Shown one piece after another: positions 7,427 to 15,389 of a DNA stretch of 35,827 nt. A program made the position numbers and the translations under genes. The DNA lies in assembly GCA_040755155.1 (NCBI GenBank), contig JBFMBP010000057.1, positions 1 through 35,827 on the forward strand, given 5' to 3'. The notes beneath the pieces were generated by a model that did no database searches, had not been told where the DNA came from, and was given only the letters and a program-made list of their open reading frames with translations. Every line of letters begins with the position of its first letter. Within the stretch, counting starts at the first letter, position 1. The stretch is from Candidatus Omnitrophota bacterium (GTDB taxonomy: Bacteria > Hinthialibacterota > Hinthialibacteria > Hinthialibacterales > Hinthialibacteraceae).

Positions 7427-9184
7427 ATGACGGAAGGCGATCGGGGCATAAACGAACGCCTGTGCGCGTTGGAAAACCGCGTACAATCGATCCAACATTC
7501 GATCGAGAATTTATGGGAGCGGTTTAACGCCATCGTCGAAGACGCCGGTCAGCCTTGCTCATTTCAATCCGAATTGCCCGTCGGCGCAAGGATGTCAAAA
7601 GAAGAAGGCAAAATCGCCGATCCGATCGATCGCATATTTCAGGGTGAATTGTTTATGCGCCTCGCCGCCGTCTGTTTCATCCTTGTCATTGCATTGACCA
7701 TCCGCGTTCTCACTGAAAAAGAAATTATCCCTGCAAACATCGGAGCGGTCAGCGGCGTTTTATACTGTTCCCTCTTAACGCTATGGAGTTTCATCGCCAA
7801 GAAGCCTGCATCGCCAATCAGTTTAACCATCGGCGTTTGCGGCCTGGTCGTGTTGTCGTTAATCGTTTACGAAACGCACAAATCTTTCCATAGTCTTTCG
7901 TTATCGGCAAGTTTTATCATTGTCTTAGCAGGAATGATATCCGCAATAGCGTTGAGCTGGCGGCGCAGCGCCCCTCTCGTAGGTTGGATCGGCCTGCTTT
8001 ACGCTCCGATTGTGATAGCCGTCCTAACCTTTCCCTTCTTATCTCATCCTATGATATTCATGGTTTTATTCGCCGCCGCAGGCATCGCTCTTTCCGCTCG
8101 CGAATCGTTGGGATTATGGCCTGCGCGGACAGGATTAGGAATTTTGACATGTTTCTTTTTATTTTGCTGGGACAGAAATTTAAATGTCCATTTTTATAAG
8201 GCTGCGCCGGAAACGTATTTAGCCAACGGCTGGATCATCGCCGCAACGGCTGGATTCGCCGTTCTTTTCGTTTTACCGTCAATGGCCGCCGCATTTTCCC
8301 GGCGCGCATTGTCTCCGTTTGAAAAAATGGCGCCCGCCGCTGCGGTTTCCATCGCCTATTATTTCATCGAAAGCGAATTCCGACGGTGGAGCATTCATGA
8401 TTCGCGTCACGCCATGGCGCAAATGGCGATCTCCGGGATATTCCTCGGCATGGGCGTAGGATTCGGAGTTCACAACAACGAATTCAAATACGGTTTGCGA
8501 ACTTTCTTATTCGCTGGCGTCATCCTCTTATTAATCTCCTCGTTTTCCGCGTTTCAAATCAGCGCTCCATTTATCGTACTATGGTCTCTGGGGGCATTGT
8601 CTCTTTTGGGATTGGCGTTTTATTTTCGCAGCCCGGATCTTCGTTTGTTCTCCTATCTTTTGCAACTTTGCGTGTTTGCCGCCGCCTTGGCTCATGGAAT
8701 TCTTTTTGCGCAGGAAGGGAATCAAGCGGTTCCCTGGCTTCTCTCTTTCTATATGGCGGCGGCGATGCTTTTGCATTTCTTGGGAAGCCGCGCAACGATC
8801 GGCGCCCATTCGCCGGATGCGGCTGGAAGCGGCTGCAGCGATGCGATCGCCATTACGTTGCTGCTCTGCGCCATCGCCTCTGTTTTTTTAATGGGACGCA
8901 ATACTCTTTGCGCCGCCTCGTCAAATACCCGCCTAATCGGCTGCGGCCAATCGATCTGGCTGACGGCCCTGGCGGCGGCGGCCTTATACGCGGGCATTCG
9001 ATTCAACAGCCGGCGGATCATGATCGCAGGATTCCTAACCTACGCGGCGGCGGCGGCCAACGTCGCATTCTTCGATCTGTTGACTGGCTTGGATGCTTTC
9101 GTCATTTTGAGCGTCTTCTCCTTTGGCGCGTTAGCCGGAATCAGTTCCTATCACATGCGGAAAGCTATGAGGAGCCGCGAATGA
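7427..9184 (+). CDS. DUF2339-like polytopic membrane protein
   Basis: The protein has 585 residues. It opens with a soluble, probably coiled-coil segment (residues 1-40, ALENRVQSIQHSIENLWERF), then about 80 residues later enters a long series of hydrophobic helices, at least a dozen from residue 75 to the end. The first helix region, FMRLAAVCFILVIALTIRVL followed by IIPANIG, resembles the first transmembrane part of DUF2339 proteins, whose function is unknown. It is shorter than most DUF2339 proteins. Its stop overlaps the start of the tetraheme cytochrome gene (ATGA at 9181-9184), which implies translational coupling and membership of the same operon. A role in assembling or anchoring the electron-transfer complex is only an inference. 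Confidence 0.7.
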   Translation: MTEGDRGINERLCALENRVQSIQHSIENLWERFNAIVEDAGQPCSFQSELPVGARMSKEEGKIADPIDRIFQGELFMRLAAVCFILVIALTIRVLTEKEIIPANIGAVSGVLYCSLLTLWSFIAKKPASPISLTIGVCGLVVLSLIVYETHKSFHSLSLSASFIIVLAGMISAIALSWRRSAPLVGWIGLLYAPIVIAVLTFPFLSHPMIFMVLFAAAGIALSARESLGLWPARTGLGILTCFFLFCWDRNLNVHFYKAAPETYLANGWIIAATAGFAVLFVLPSMAAAFSRRALSPFEKMAPAAAVSIAYYFIESEFRRWSIHDSRHAMAQMAISGIFLGMGVGFGVHNNEFKYGLRTFLFAGVILLLISSFSAFQISAPFIVLWSLGALSLLGLAFYFRSPDLRLFSYLLQLCVFAAALAHGILFAQEGNQAVPWLLSFYMAAAMLLHFLGSRATIGAHSPDAAGSGCSDAIAITLLLCAIASVFLMGRNTLCAASSNTRLIGCGQSIWLTALAAAALYAGIRFNSRRIMIAGFLTYAAAAANVAFFDLLTGLDAFVILSVFSFGALAGISSYHMRKAMRSRE

Positions 9185-9972
9185 ACGCTTGGTTATCTCT
9201 CTTTTCTCCTAAACGAATTTGGAAAGGAATGCGCTGGCTCTTTTCTTCCGAGAAACTCGATTACGCTGACGTACCAGCCTCCGATCGCAAAAGAAGCATT
9301 CAATTTTATTGGAAATACCTTTTTTATGCGGAGTCTCTCGATGAATCCGGCGAACCGGAAATTCATCGTCCATCCTTTTTCTCTTGGTTGTTTAGCGCCG
9401 AGCCGATCGACGGCGGCGTTATCGATATTGAAGCGAACGCTGCGCCATTATCCAATTATTTTAGAACGAAAGGGCGATCTCCTATGGAACATGCGAAACA
9501 TTTAGTCCGCGCCATCCTTTTAATCCTGGTTGTCTTGTGCATCCTCGAACTATTCCGTCAATCCATGCGTCCCGAGTCCTATGGCCAATCGGGACCGTTC
9601 CGCGAAGTAGCGATGAAGGAAAAAACGGCGCTTCCCATCGTTTATCAAGACAAACAACTCTGCATTTCCTGTCACGAATCCAAAGCGAAGACGGTGCTCG
9701 CATCCAAGCATGGCGTTATCGATTGCCAAATATGCCATGCTCCCTTGGGACGGCACGCCGCCGAAGGCGCAAAACCTGAAGAGAAAAACGAAGATATGGC
9801 GATCGACCGTAGTCCCGAATTGTGTTTGCGCTGCCATCAAAAATTGACCGCCAGACCCGAAGCCATCAAACAAATCGATTTTTCCAAACATATGATTGAC
9901 AACGAACTTAAGGAAGAATTGGTTCCCGGACTTTGTTTGGAATGCCATTCTTCGCATGAACCCGATCTTTAA
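9181..9972 (+). CDS. Membrane-anchored tetraheme cytochrome c
   Basis: The start is ATG 9181, overlapping the previous stop; the longer open frame upstream is only a shadow of the membrane gene. The product has 263 residues. Residues 1-105 are probably cytoplasmic and contain three copies of a short motif: WLFSSEKLD (19-27), YLFYAESLD (46-54) and WLFSAEPID (69-77). One transmembrane helix follows (about 107-125, HLVRAILLILVVLCILELF). The periplasmic part has four heme-c sites: CISCH (161), CQICH (182), CLRCH (215) and CLECH (252). Several extra His residues (for example HGVIDC and FSKHM) could be distal ligands. It probably passes electrons between the FeS/NrfD subunits encoded next and a periplasmic partner. 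The N-terminal region is not one I recognise. Confidence 0.88.
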   Translation: MNAWLSLFSPKRIWKGMRWLFSSEKLDYADVPASDRKRSIQFYWKYLFYAESLDESGEPEIHRPSFFSWLFSAEPIDGGVIDIEANAAPLSNYFRTKGRSPMEHAKHLVRAILLILVVLCILELFRQSMRPESYGQSGPFREVAMKEKTALPIVYQDKQLCISCHESKAKTVLASKHGVIDCQICHAPLGRHAAEGAKPEEKNEDMAIDRSPELCLRCHQKLTARPEAIKQIDFSKHMIDNELKEELVPGLCLECHSSHEPDL

Positions 9973-9991
9973 TGCGGCAAGGAGATAGTCA

Positions 9992-10762
9992 ATGAATAAG
10001 GATCGACGGCGATTTCTCAAACTCTTAACGTCTTATTTCGGCCTGTTGGCCGCAAAAGACGGCGTATACGTCCGCTTGCTCGGCGGAGAGAATCTCTCCC
10101 AGGATTCCACCGCAGATGCGGAAGCGTACAATCCGGAAGATCATCTTTACGCTTACGCTATCGATACCCGCAAATGTATTGGATGCGGGATGTGCGTAAA
10201 GGCGGACCGGCTCGAGAACAAAGTCCCGCCTAAAAACTTCCGCACCTGGGTGGAACGCTACCGCATATCCGAAGCGGGCGATGTGGATATTGATTCTCCT
10301 TCCGGCGGCGAAAACGGCTTCCCGCCGAGAGTATCGGGCTTCAATGTCGCCAAGGCGTTTTTCGTCCCCAAACTCTGCAACCATTGCCGCCATACGCCTT
10401 GCATTCAAGTTTGTCCCGTGGGAGCGTCCTTCCATACGCCGGAAGGCGTCGTCATGGTGGATTCCGGATGGTGCATCGGCTGCGGTTATTGCGTCCAGGC
10501 GTGCCCGTACGGAAGCCGCTTCATCAATCCGGAAACGCACTGCGCCGACAAATGCACGCTATGCTATCACCGGCTCGTGAAAGGCTTGCAGCCCGCCTGC
10601 GTCCAAGCTTGCCCCGTCGGAGCGCGCCAGTTCGGCGATTTGAAACGCGCAGGGGATCCCGTCCGCCAACTCATCGCCCGCGAACGCGTTATGGTTCTTC
10701 AACCGACTTTGCTGACAAAACCGAATTGCTACTATCTCGGCCTCGATCAAGGAGTGCGATAA
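9992..10762 (+). CDS. Tat-exported ferredoxin subunit (HybA/NrfC/DsrO-like)
   Basis: The protein has 256 residues and starts with a twin-arginine motif (DRRRFLKLL), so it is probably exported folded. Four Cys groups are visible: C62/C65/C68; C129/C132/C137/C141; C161/C164/C167/C171; and C184/C188/C191/C203/C207. These follow the pattern of four-cubane ferredoxin subunits that sit between a multiheme cytochrome and an NrfD membrane subunit. The first group is CIGCGMCVKAD, where the usual fourth Cys is Asp72, so one cluster may be incomplete, three-iron or Asp-ligated. It lies 19 bases after the cytochrome gene and is immediately followed by the NrfD gene. Its likely role is electron transfer between quinone site and hemes. 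Confidence 0.92.
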   Translation: MNKDRRRFLKLLTSYFGLLAAKDGVYVRLLGGENLSQDSTADAEAYNPEDHLYAYAIDTRKCIGCGMCVKADRLENKVPPKNFRTWVERYRISEAGDVDIDSPSGGENGFPPRVSGFNVAKAFFVPKLCNHCRHTPCIQVCPVGASFHTPEGVVMVDSGWCIGCGYCVQACPYGSRFINPETHCADKCTLCYHRLVKGLQPACVQACPVGARQFGDLKRAGDPVRQLIARERVMVLQPTLLTKPNCYYLGLDQGVR

Positions 10763-11950
10763 ATGGAACTTTCCGGCTATTCCTATCCCAACGACTTTTT
10801 CATCGATTGGAGTTTGATGATCGTTCTCTACCCGTACATCACGGGCTTCGTGGCGGGAGCGTTTATCGTCTCTTCATTTTATCACGTGTTCGAACGAAAC
10901 GAATTAGAGCCGGTAGGCAAATTATCTCTTCTCTGTTCGTTCGCCTTCTTATTGTCCGCCGGTTTGCCCTTGTTGAACCATCTCGGACATCCCGAACGGG
11001 CATTGAACATTTTCTTGACGCCTAACTTTTCCTCGGCTATGTCCGGCTTCGGATTCGTTTACACGTTTTACTTGATTGTCATGGAATTGGAACTCTGGCT
11101 GGTGTATCGCGAATACATCGTGGAAACGGCTCGCCGCAGCCGGGGCTGGAAGCGGCGCGCGTTCAAGTGGCTCTCGCTCGGCGTTTACGACCTCTCCCCC
11201 GAATCGCGAGAAGTGGATCGAAAAGCCATCCGGGTTTTAGCGGCCATCGGCATCCCGGCGGCCTGCATTCTCCACGGATATGTCGGGTTTCTTTTCGGAG
11301 CGTTGAAATCGAATCCCTGGTGGTCGACGCCTCTCATGCCGGTGATTTTTCTCTTTTCCGCCGTCGTTTCGGGCATCGCGCTTTTAATCGTGATCTATCA
11401 AACCGACCGGAAAATTCACGGCATGAGAATCGATCAAGAGTGCGTCGCTTCTCTGTCGCGATGGTTGTGGTTGTTCATGATTGTAACGGTTTCGTTGGAA
11501 ATTCTCGAAATCATCACGCTCGCTTACGAGCAATCGGAAGCGTGGGAAATTATCGGCGCTCTTTTAACCACAAAACTCTCCTTTAGCTTCATTTCCGTTC
11601 AAATGATTCTGGGATCGCTGGTTCCCTTCGTTTTGCTCATGGTCGTCGTGCTCATGAACTCCTATCTGCATGAAAAAGTCAGAAACACTCTTGCCTTCAT
11701 CGCCGCTGCGCTTTTGTTGATCCAAGTATTCGCCATGCGGTGGAACGTCGTCATTGGCGGCCAAATGTTTTCCAAGAGCTTCAGCGGCTTTAGACAATAC
11801 CAGCCCGAATTCTTCGAGAAGGAGGGCATCCTCGCCGCCATCGTCATTATGATCGCGCCATTTTTGCTGCTTCACCTACTTAATATAATATTTCCTGCCT
11901 TTTCCGACCGCGAAGAAGCCGAAAAAGGCGCTATAGCGGCGCCAAAATGA
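10763..11950 (+). CDS. NrfD/PsrC-family membrane subunit
   Basis: This 395-residue polytopic protein begins directly after the ferredoxin stop codon, with GGAG upstream inside the end of that gene. The beginning (IDWSLMIVLYPYITGFVAGAFIVSSF) and the following LSAGLPLLNHLGHPERALNIF match the NrfD/PsrC family, which forms the quinol/quinone site of many respiratory complexes. About eight or more transmembrane helices are visible. The pairing cytochrome c, Tat-type ferredoxin, NrfD recalls parts of DsrJOP, Qrc and Nrf complexes. No molybdopterin or other catalytic subunit is present, so this is either a minimal quinone:cytochrome module or it works with a partner encoded elsewhere. Confidence 0.92.
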   Translation: MELSGYSYPNDFFIDWSLMIVLYPYITGFVAGAFIVSSFYHVFERNELEPVGKLSLLCSFAFLLSAGLPLLNHLGHPERALNIFLTPNFSSAMSGFGFVYTFYLIVMELELWLVYREYIVETARRSRGWKRRAFKWLSLGVYDLSPESREVDRKAIRVLAAIGIPAACILHGYVGFLFGALKSNPWWSTPLMPVIFLFSAVVSGIALLIVIYQTDRKIHGMRIDQECVASLSRWLWLFMIVTVSLEILEIITLAYEQSEAWEIIGALLTTKLSFSFISVQMILGSLVPFVLLMVVVLMNSYLHEKVRNTLAFIAAALLLIQVFAMRWNVVIGGQMFSKSFSGFRQYQPEFFEKEGILAAIVIMIAPFLLLHLLNIIFPAFSDREEAEKGAIAAPK

Positions 11951-12086
11951 TATCCTTAGCCGATTCTCTTCCCGAACCGGCTGGGGACGATCTCGTCAGC
12001 GTCAACAGATAATGGGCGTCTGAGATCATTTGGCATACAGCGCCTGCCATGCTACGATAATGAGGCTTTCGCTTTGGATTTCATCG

Positions 12087-12101
12087 CGCCGTTAGACGGC
12101 G
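12087..12101. other. Short GC hairpin between nrfD-like gene and kinase
   Basis: CGCCGT and ACGGCG pair perfectly around TAG. It lies in the 209-base gap between the NrfD-like gene and the histidine kinase gene, and is followed by a moderately T-rich stretch (GTTTCTAGGATTTTCT). It could weakly terminate or stabilise the upstream transcript. No clear promoter for the kinase was seen in this gap. Confidence 0.3.
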
Positions 12102-12159
12102 GCGTTTCTAGGATTTTCTAAAAAAATGGCGGCGTCTCGTATCGAACGAGTGAATAAAA

Positions 12160-13710
12160 ATGAGCGCAGGACGGAATCCTCTTTGGAACTATCTCCATTT
12201 TAAAATCGCCGCTGGAACTACTTTATTCACGTCCGTCATTCTTATTGCTTCGTTTTCTTTCTTCTATTTGACCATCCGCGAAGAGCGCTCTCAGGATTTT
12301 TACGATCGAGCCCGAGAAATCGCGGATTTGGTCTATCGGTCTCTGGAAACGGCGATGCAGCACAAATCCCCCGATACTGGCCAGGTCATCGTCGGACAAT
12401 TGGTGGACAGTTTACTGGAATCGGGCGAGTTTCAACGTCTTTCCATCCTCGACAAGAAGGGACGGATTTGGATATCCTCCTCCCGCGCCGAACAAGGGAA
12501 AGTATACCCGTCTCAAGACAAAGCATGTCTATCCTGCCACGAAAATTCTCAACCGCCTTCCTTCAATTCCAGCGGCGTCGACCGGGATTCGAATCCCGCT
12601 TTCTATCGCATTTCGCTCTCGTTCAACAACCGTAAATCATGCCAAGATTGCCATGCCCCCACGAGCCGAGTGAACGGCGTATTGATTGCGGATTTTTCTA
12701 TGGAGCATTTCAACGCTGCTCTTGCGCAGTACTATAATTTCTTTTTAATCAATCTCGCCGTCTCCTTAGCGGGAATGCTGTTGGGTTTGCGATTTTTCCT
12801 GCGGCGGATCGTCGTGAACCGGATATCGCGGCTTTCCGGATTGACTCGCAGAATCGGCCAAGGCGATCTGCCTCCTATCAGCGACGTCGCCATATCGGAT
12901 GAGATTTCGAAAATCGAACACGACTTCTACGAAATGTGCAAAGGATTGACCTATCAAAGAAAAAGAAACGAGGAGTTGCAGCAGGAATTGCTCCAACGGG
13001 AAAAACTGGCGACCATCGGAAACTTGGTGGCATGGTGCGCGCATGAATTGAATACGCCCATCGGCAACATCCTGTCCCGATTGGAATGCTTGAAAATGGA
13101 AACCAACCAAACCCCCATCCGGGACGAATTCGCGCAGGATTTAAAAGTCATCGAACGCCAATCGAAGCGGATGGCGCGCACCGTCCAAGGATTGCTCTCT
13201 TTCTCCCGCCAGAGTCCAGTCCAATACGAAAGCGTCCAATTCGAACGGGTAATTCGGGAGGCCGTGGATAGTTGCAGCCAGCAACTAAAGAAAAAGAACA
13301 TTGCCATCGATTGCCAATGCGAGAAAAATTTGCCGGAAATCTTCGGCAATCCCGTTCAACTCGAACAAATGGTGATTAATTTATTGAATAATTCCGGCGA
13401 CGCGCTGGATATAAACGGTAGAATCCTTCTTTCGGTTCGGCGGGAAAATACAACCGACTTCTCAGGTATAATTATGAAAGTCGAAGACGATGGCCCCGGA
13501 TTTCCCCCGGAATTGTCTCAACGCATTCTTCTCCCCTTCGTTACGTCGAAAGGGCCGGGAGAGGGCGTCGGCTTGGGACTCGCCATCGTTTCGCAGATCG
13601 TCTCCCAGCACAGAGGAACCATCCGAATCGGGAAAAGTTCCTTCCATGGCGCGTTGACGGAGATTTATCTTCCCAATAAAAATTCGATGGATAAGTTCTA
13701 TGGAAAATGA
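12160..13710 (+). CDS. Histidine kinase with periplasmic heme-c sensor
   Basis: The protein has 516 residues. A transmembrane helix (about 16-38) is followed by a periplasmic sensor of about 150 residues and a second helix (about 193-213). A HAMP-like region (about 214-265) leads into HisKA with the H-box CAHELNTPIGNI (His295). The ATPase domain has N-box INLLNNSGDAL, G1 EDDGPGFP and G2 GEGVGLGLAI. The sensor contains two CxxCH motifs, CLSCH (123-127) and CQDCH (161-165), typical of covalent heme c. Such kinases occur in electron-transferring bacteria and are thought to sense redox state or a gas. It overlaps the response regulator gene by 11 bases. Neighbouring respiratory genes suggest it monitors their electron flow. 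Confidence 0.92.
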   Translation: MSAGRNPLWNYLHFKIAAGTTLFTSVILIASFSFFYLTIREERSQDFYDRAREIADLVYRSLETAMQHKSPDTGQVIVGQLVDSLLESGEFQRLSILDKKGRIWISSSRAEQGKVYPSQDKACLSCHENSQPPSFNSSGVDRDSNPAFYRISLSFNNRKSCQDCHAPTSRVNGVLIADFSMEHFNAALAQYYNFFLINLAVSLAGMLLGLRFFLRRIVVNRISRLSGLTRRIGQGDLPPISDVAISDEISKIEHDFYEMCKGLTYQRKRNEELQQELLQREKLATIGNLVAWCAHELNTPIGNILSRLECLKMETNQTPIRDEFAQDLKVIERQSKRMARTVQGLLSFSRQSPVQYESVQFERVIREAVDSCSQQLKKKNIAIDCQCEKNLPEIFGNPVQLEQMVINLLNNSGDALDINGRILLSVRRENTTDFSGIIMKVEDDGPGFPPELSQRILLPFVTSKGPGEGVGLGLAIVSQIVSQHRGTIRIGKSSFHGALTEIYLPNKNSMDKFYGK

Positions 13711-15106
13711 AGAGAAGGCTGGCAAGCGAGATAAAAATAGAATCAGGATTCTTCTCATCGACGACGAGGAAGACATGCTGGAAAGTTGTACGCGGATTTT
13801 GTCGCACTGGCAGTATGAATGCTATTCCGCTTCTTCCGGACGCATGGGAATCGCCTATTTCATTAATTACCGCCCGGATATCGTGATTTCGGATTTACGA
13901 ATGCCGGATATTGACGGCATTGGCTTGCTCAAAGAATGCCTCTCCATTGACTCCAAAGCCATCGTCATATTGCTAACCGCATACGCCACCGTAGAAAACG
14001 CGGTCGAGGCGATGAAAATCGGCGCATCGGACTATCTGCAAAAACCCTTTACCGCCGAACAATTGAACAACGTAATCCAACGTCAAATCCAACTGCGAGG
14101 TCTCTTGCCGCCTACTATGCGTCCTGACGTCAAGGAAGAAGAAATCCCGCCGATTATCGGAAAAAGCGCCGCCATTCAAAACGTAATTCAGACGGTGGCT
14201 CAAGTATCCCGAACCGATGTGAATGTCCTTATTACGGGGAAAAGCGGTACAGGAAAAGAATTGATCGCCAAACGGATTCATCAATCCGGAACCCGCTCCC
14301 AAAAACCGTTTGTCCCCGTCGATTGCGCCTGTCTTTCCGAAGATTTGCTGGAAAGTGAACTATTCGGCCACGTCAAAGGCTCTTTCACTAGCGCTTCCAC
14401 GGATAAAGCCGGACTTTTCGAGATAGCCCACCAAGGGACAATGTTTCTGGATGAATTATCGCACTTATCGCTCCGCAGCCAGGGAAAATTCCTGCGGGTC
14501 TTGCAAGAACGCCAATTTCGGCCCGTCGGCGGGAAAAAATTAATCGACGTGGACGTACGCATCCTTAGCGCTACCAACCGCGATTTGGAATGCGATGTTC
14601 GCGACGGCGCCTTCAGAGAAGACCTTTATTTCCGCTTGAATGTTATCGCCATCCACTTGCCGACCTTGCAGCAAAGGAAAGAAGACATTCCGCTTCTGAT
14701 AGACCACTTTCTCCGCAAATTTACCAAAAACTCCGATCCTTGCGAAATTTCGCTGGAGGAAGACGCGCTGGAATTGCTGACGAAATACGATTGGCCCGGC
14801 AACATTCGCGAATTGGGGAATGTGATTCAGCGATGTCTCGCTTTGCTCAAAGATAACGTTATTCGGGCGGAAGCCCTTCCCGATGCGTTTCACGTTAAAA
14901 AGTCAAAAGTCCATCATTCGGAGAACCATCGTTTGACGGACGCCATTCACAGTGCGGAACGCGAGCAAATTATTCGTACGCTGCATTTGTATGGAGGAGA
15001 AAGAACGAAAGCCGCCAATCATTTAGGAATCAGCAGAAAAAGCTTATGGGAAAAAATTAAAAATTACCGAATCTCCAGTGAGGAGATAGAACTTTTTCAT
15101 CAATAA
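13700..15106 (+). CDS. NtrC-family response regulator
   Basis: The protein has 468 residues. The receiver domain (about 12-130) shows LLIDDEEDM, the phosphorylation site in VISDLRMPDIDG, LLTAYA and the Lys in LQKPF. The AAA+ domain (about 150-385) has Walker A GKSGTGKE, Walker B GTMFLDEL and the R-finger region FREDLYFRLN. The C-terminal Fis-type helix-turn-helix is ERTKAANHLGISRKSLWEKI. The sigma-54 contact loop, normally GAFTGA, reads GSFTSA, a double change that could weaken or abolish sigma-54 use. The gene overlaps the heme-sensor kinase gene, so the two are surely a pair. Likely targets are the upstream respiratory genes or its own operon. Confidence 0.93.
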   Translation: MENEEKAGKRDKNRIRILLIDDEEDMLESCTRILSHWQYECYSASSGRMGIAYFINYRPDIVISDLRMPDIDGIGLLKECLSIDSKAIVILLTAYATVENAVEAMKIGASDYLQKPFTAEQLNNVIQRQIQLRGLLPPTMRPDVKEEEIPPIIGKSAAIQNVIQTVAQVSRTDVNVLITGKSGTGKELIAKRIHQSGTRSQKPFVPVDCACLSEDLLESELFGHVKGSFTSASTDKAGLFEIAHQGTMFLDELSHLSLRSQGKFLRVLQERQFRPVGGKKLIDVDVRILSATNRDLECDVRDGAFREDLYFRLNVIAIHLPTLQQRKEDIPLLIDHFLRKFTKNSDPCEISLEEDALELLTKYDWPGNIRELGNVIQRCLALLKDNVIRAEALPDAFHVKKSKVHHSENHRLTDAIHSAEREQIIRTLHLYGGERTKAANHLGISRKSLWEKIKNYRISSEEIELFHQ

Positions 15107-15129
15107 GAATAAGGATTAATTTTATTGGG

Positions 15130-15168
15130 GGGTGGCAAGGGCAAGGTTGTTTCTGCCCTTGAGATATC
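15130..15168. repeat. Dispersed short repeat, single copy with hairpin
   Basis: The sequence GGGTGGCAAGGGCAAGG followed by a T-rich loop and GCCCTTGAGATATC is shared with three copies at 27807, 27952 and 28096. CAAGGGCA and TGCCCTTG form an 8-bp hairpin at 15136-15161. Downstream are CATCATTCATC-type repeats and a degenerate second copy near 15220-15250 (AAGCAAGGTTTTTCTGCTCTTGA). The hairpin could terminate the response regulator transcript. No gene was supported between 15107 and 15389. Confidence 0.7.
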
Positions 15169-15389
15169 CCACCATTTTTTCCATCATTCATCATTCATTA
15201 CTCATCATTCCAACCGGACGGAAAAGCAAGGTTTTTCTGCTCTTGACCAAATTCCTAAGACTTGTGGATGGGGAAAAGTTACAGGCTATCCAAGGAATGA
15301 CAAATCCGATTTTCGGTAAAATCGCCTATTAGACTTTATTCCGCTTCGTCAGATATAGTACTATGGAACGCAAAAAAAGGAGAATCGCC

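Noticed and set aside
12031-12049. TGGCAT...TGCCA as sigma-54 promoter for the kinase gene
   Set aside because: The GG and GC elements are two bases too far apart for a -24/-12 promoter; it is at most a short inverted repeat.
15125-15332. Small plus-strand frames after the response regulator
   Set aside because: Derived from the dispersed repeat and CATCATT runs; no start signals.
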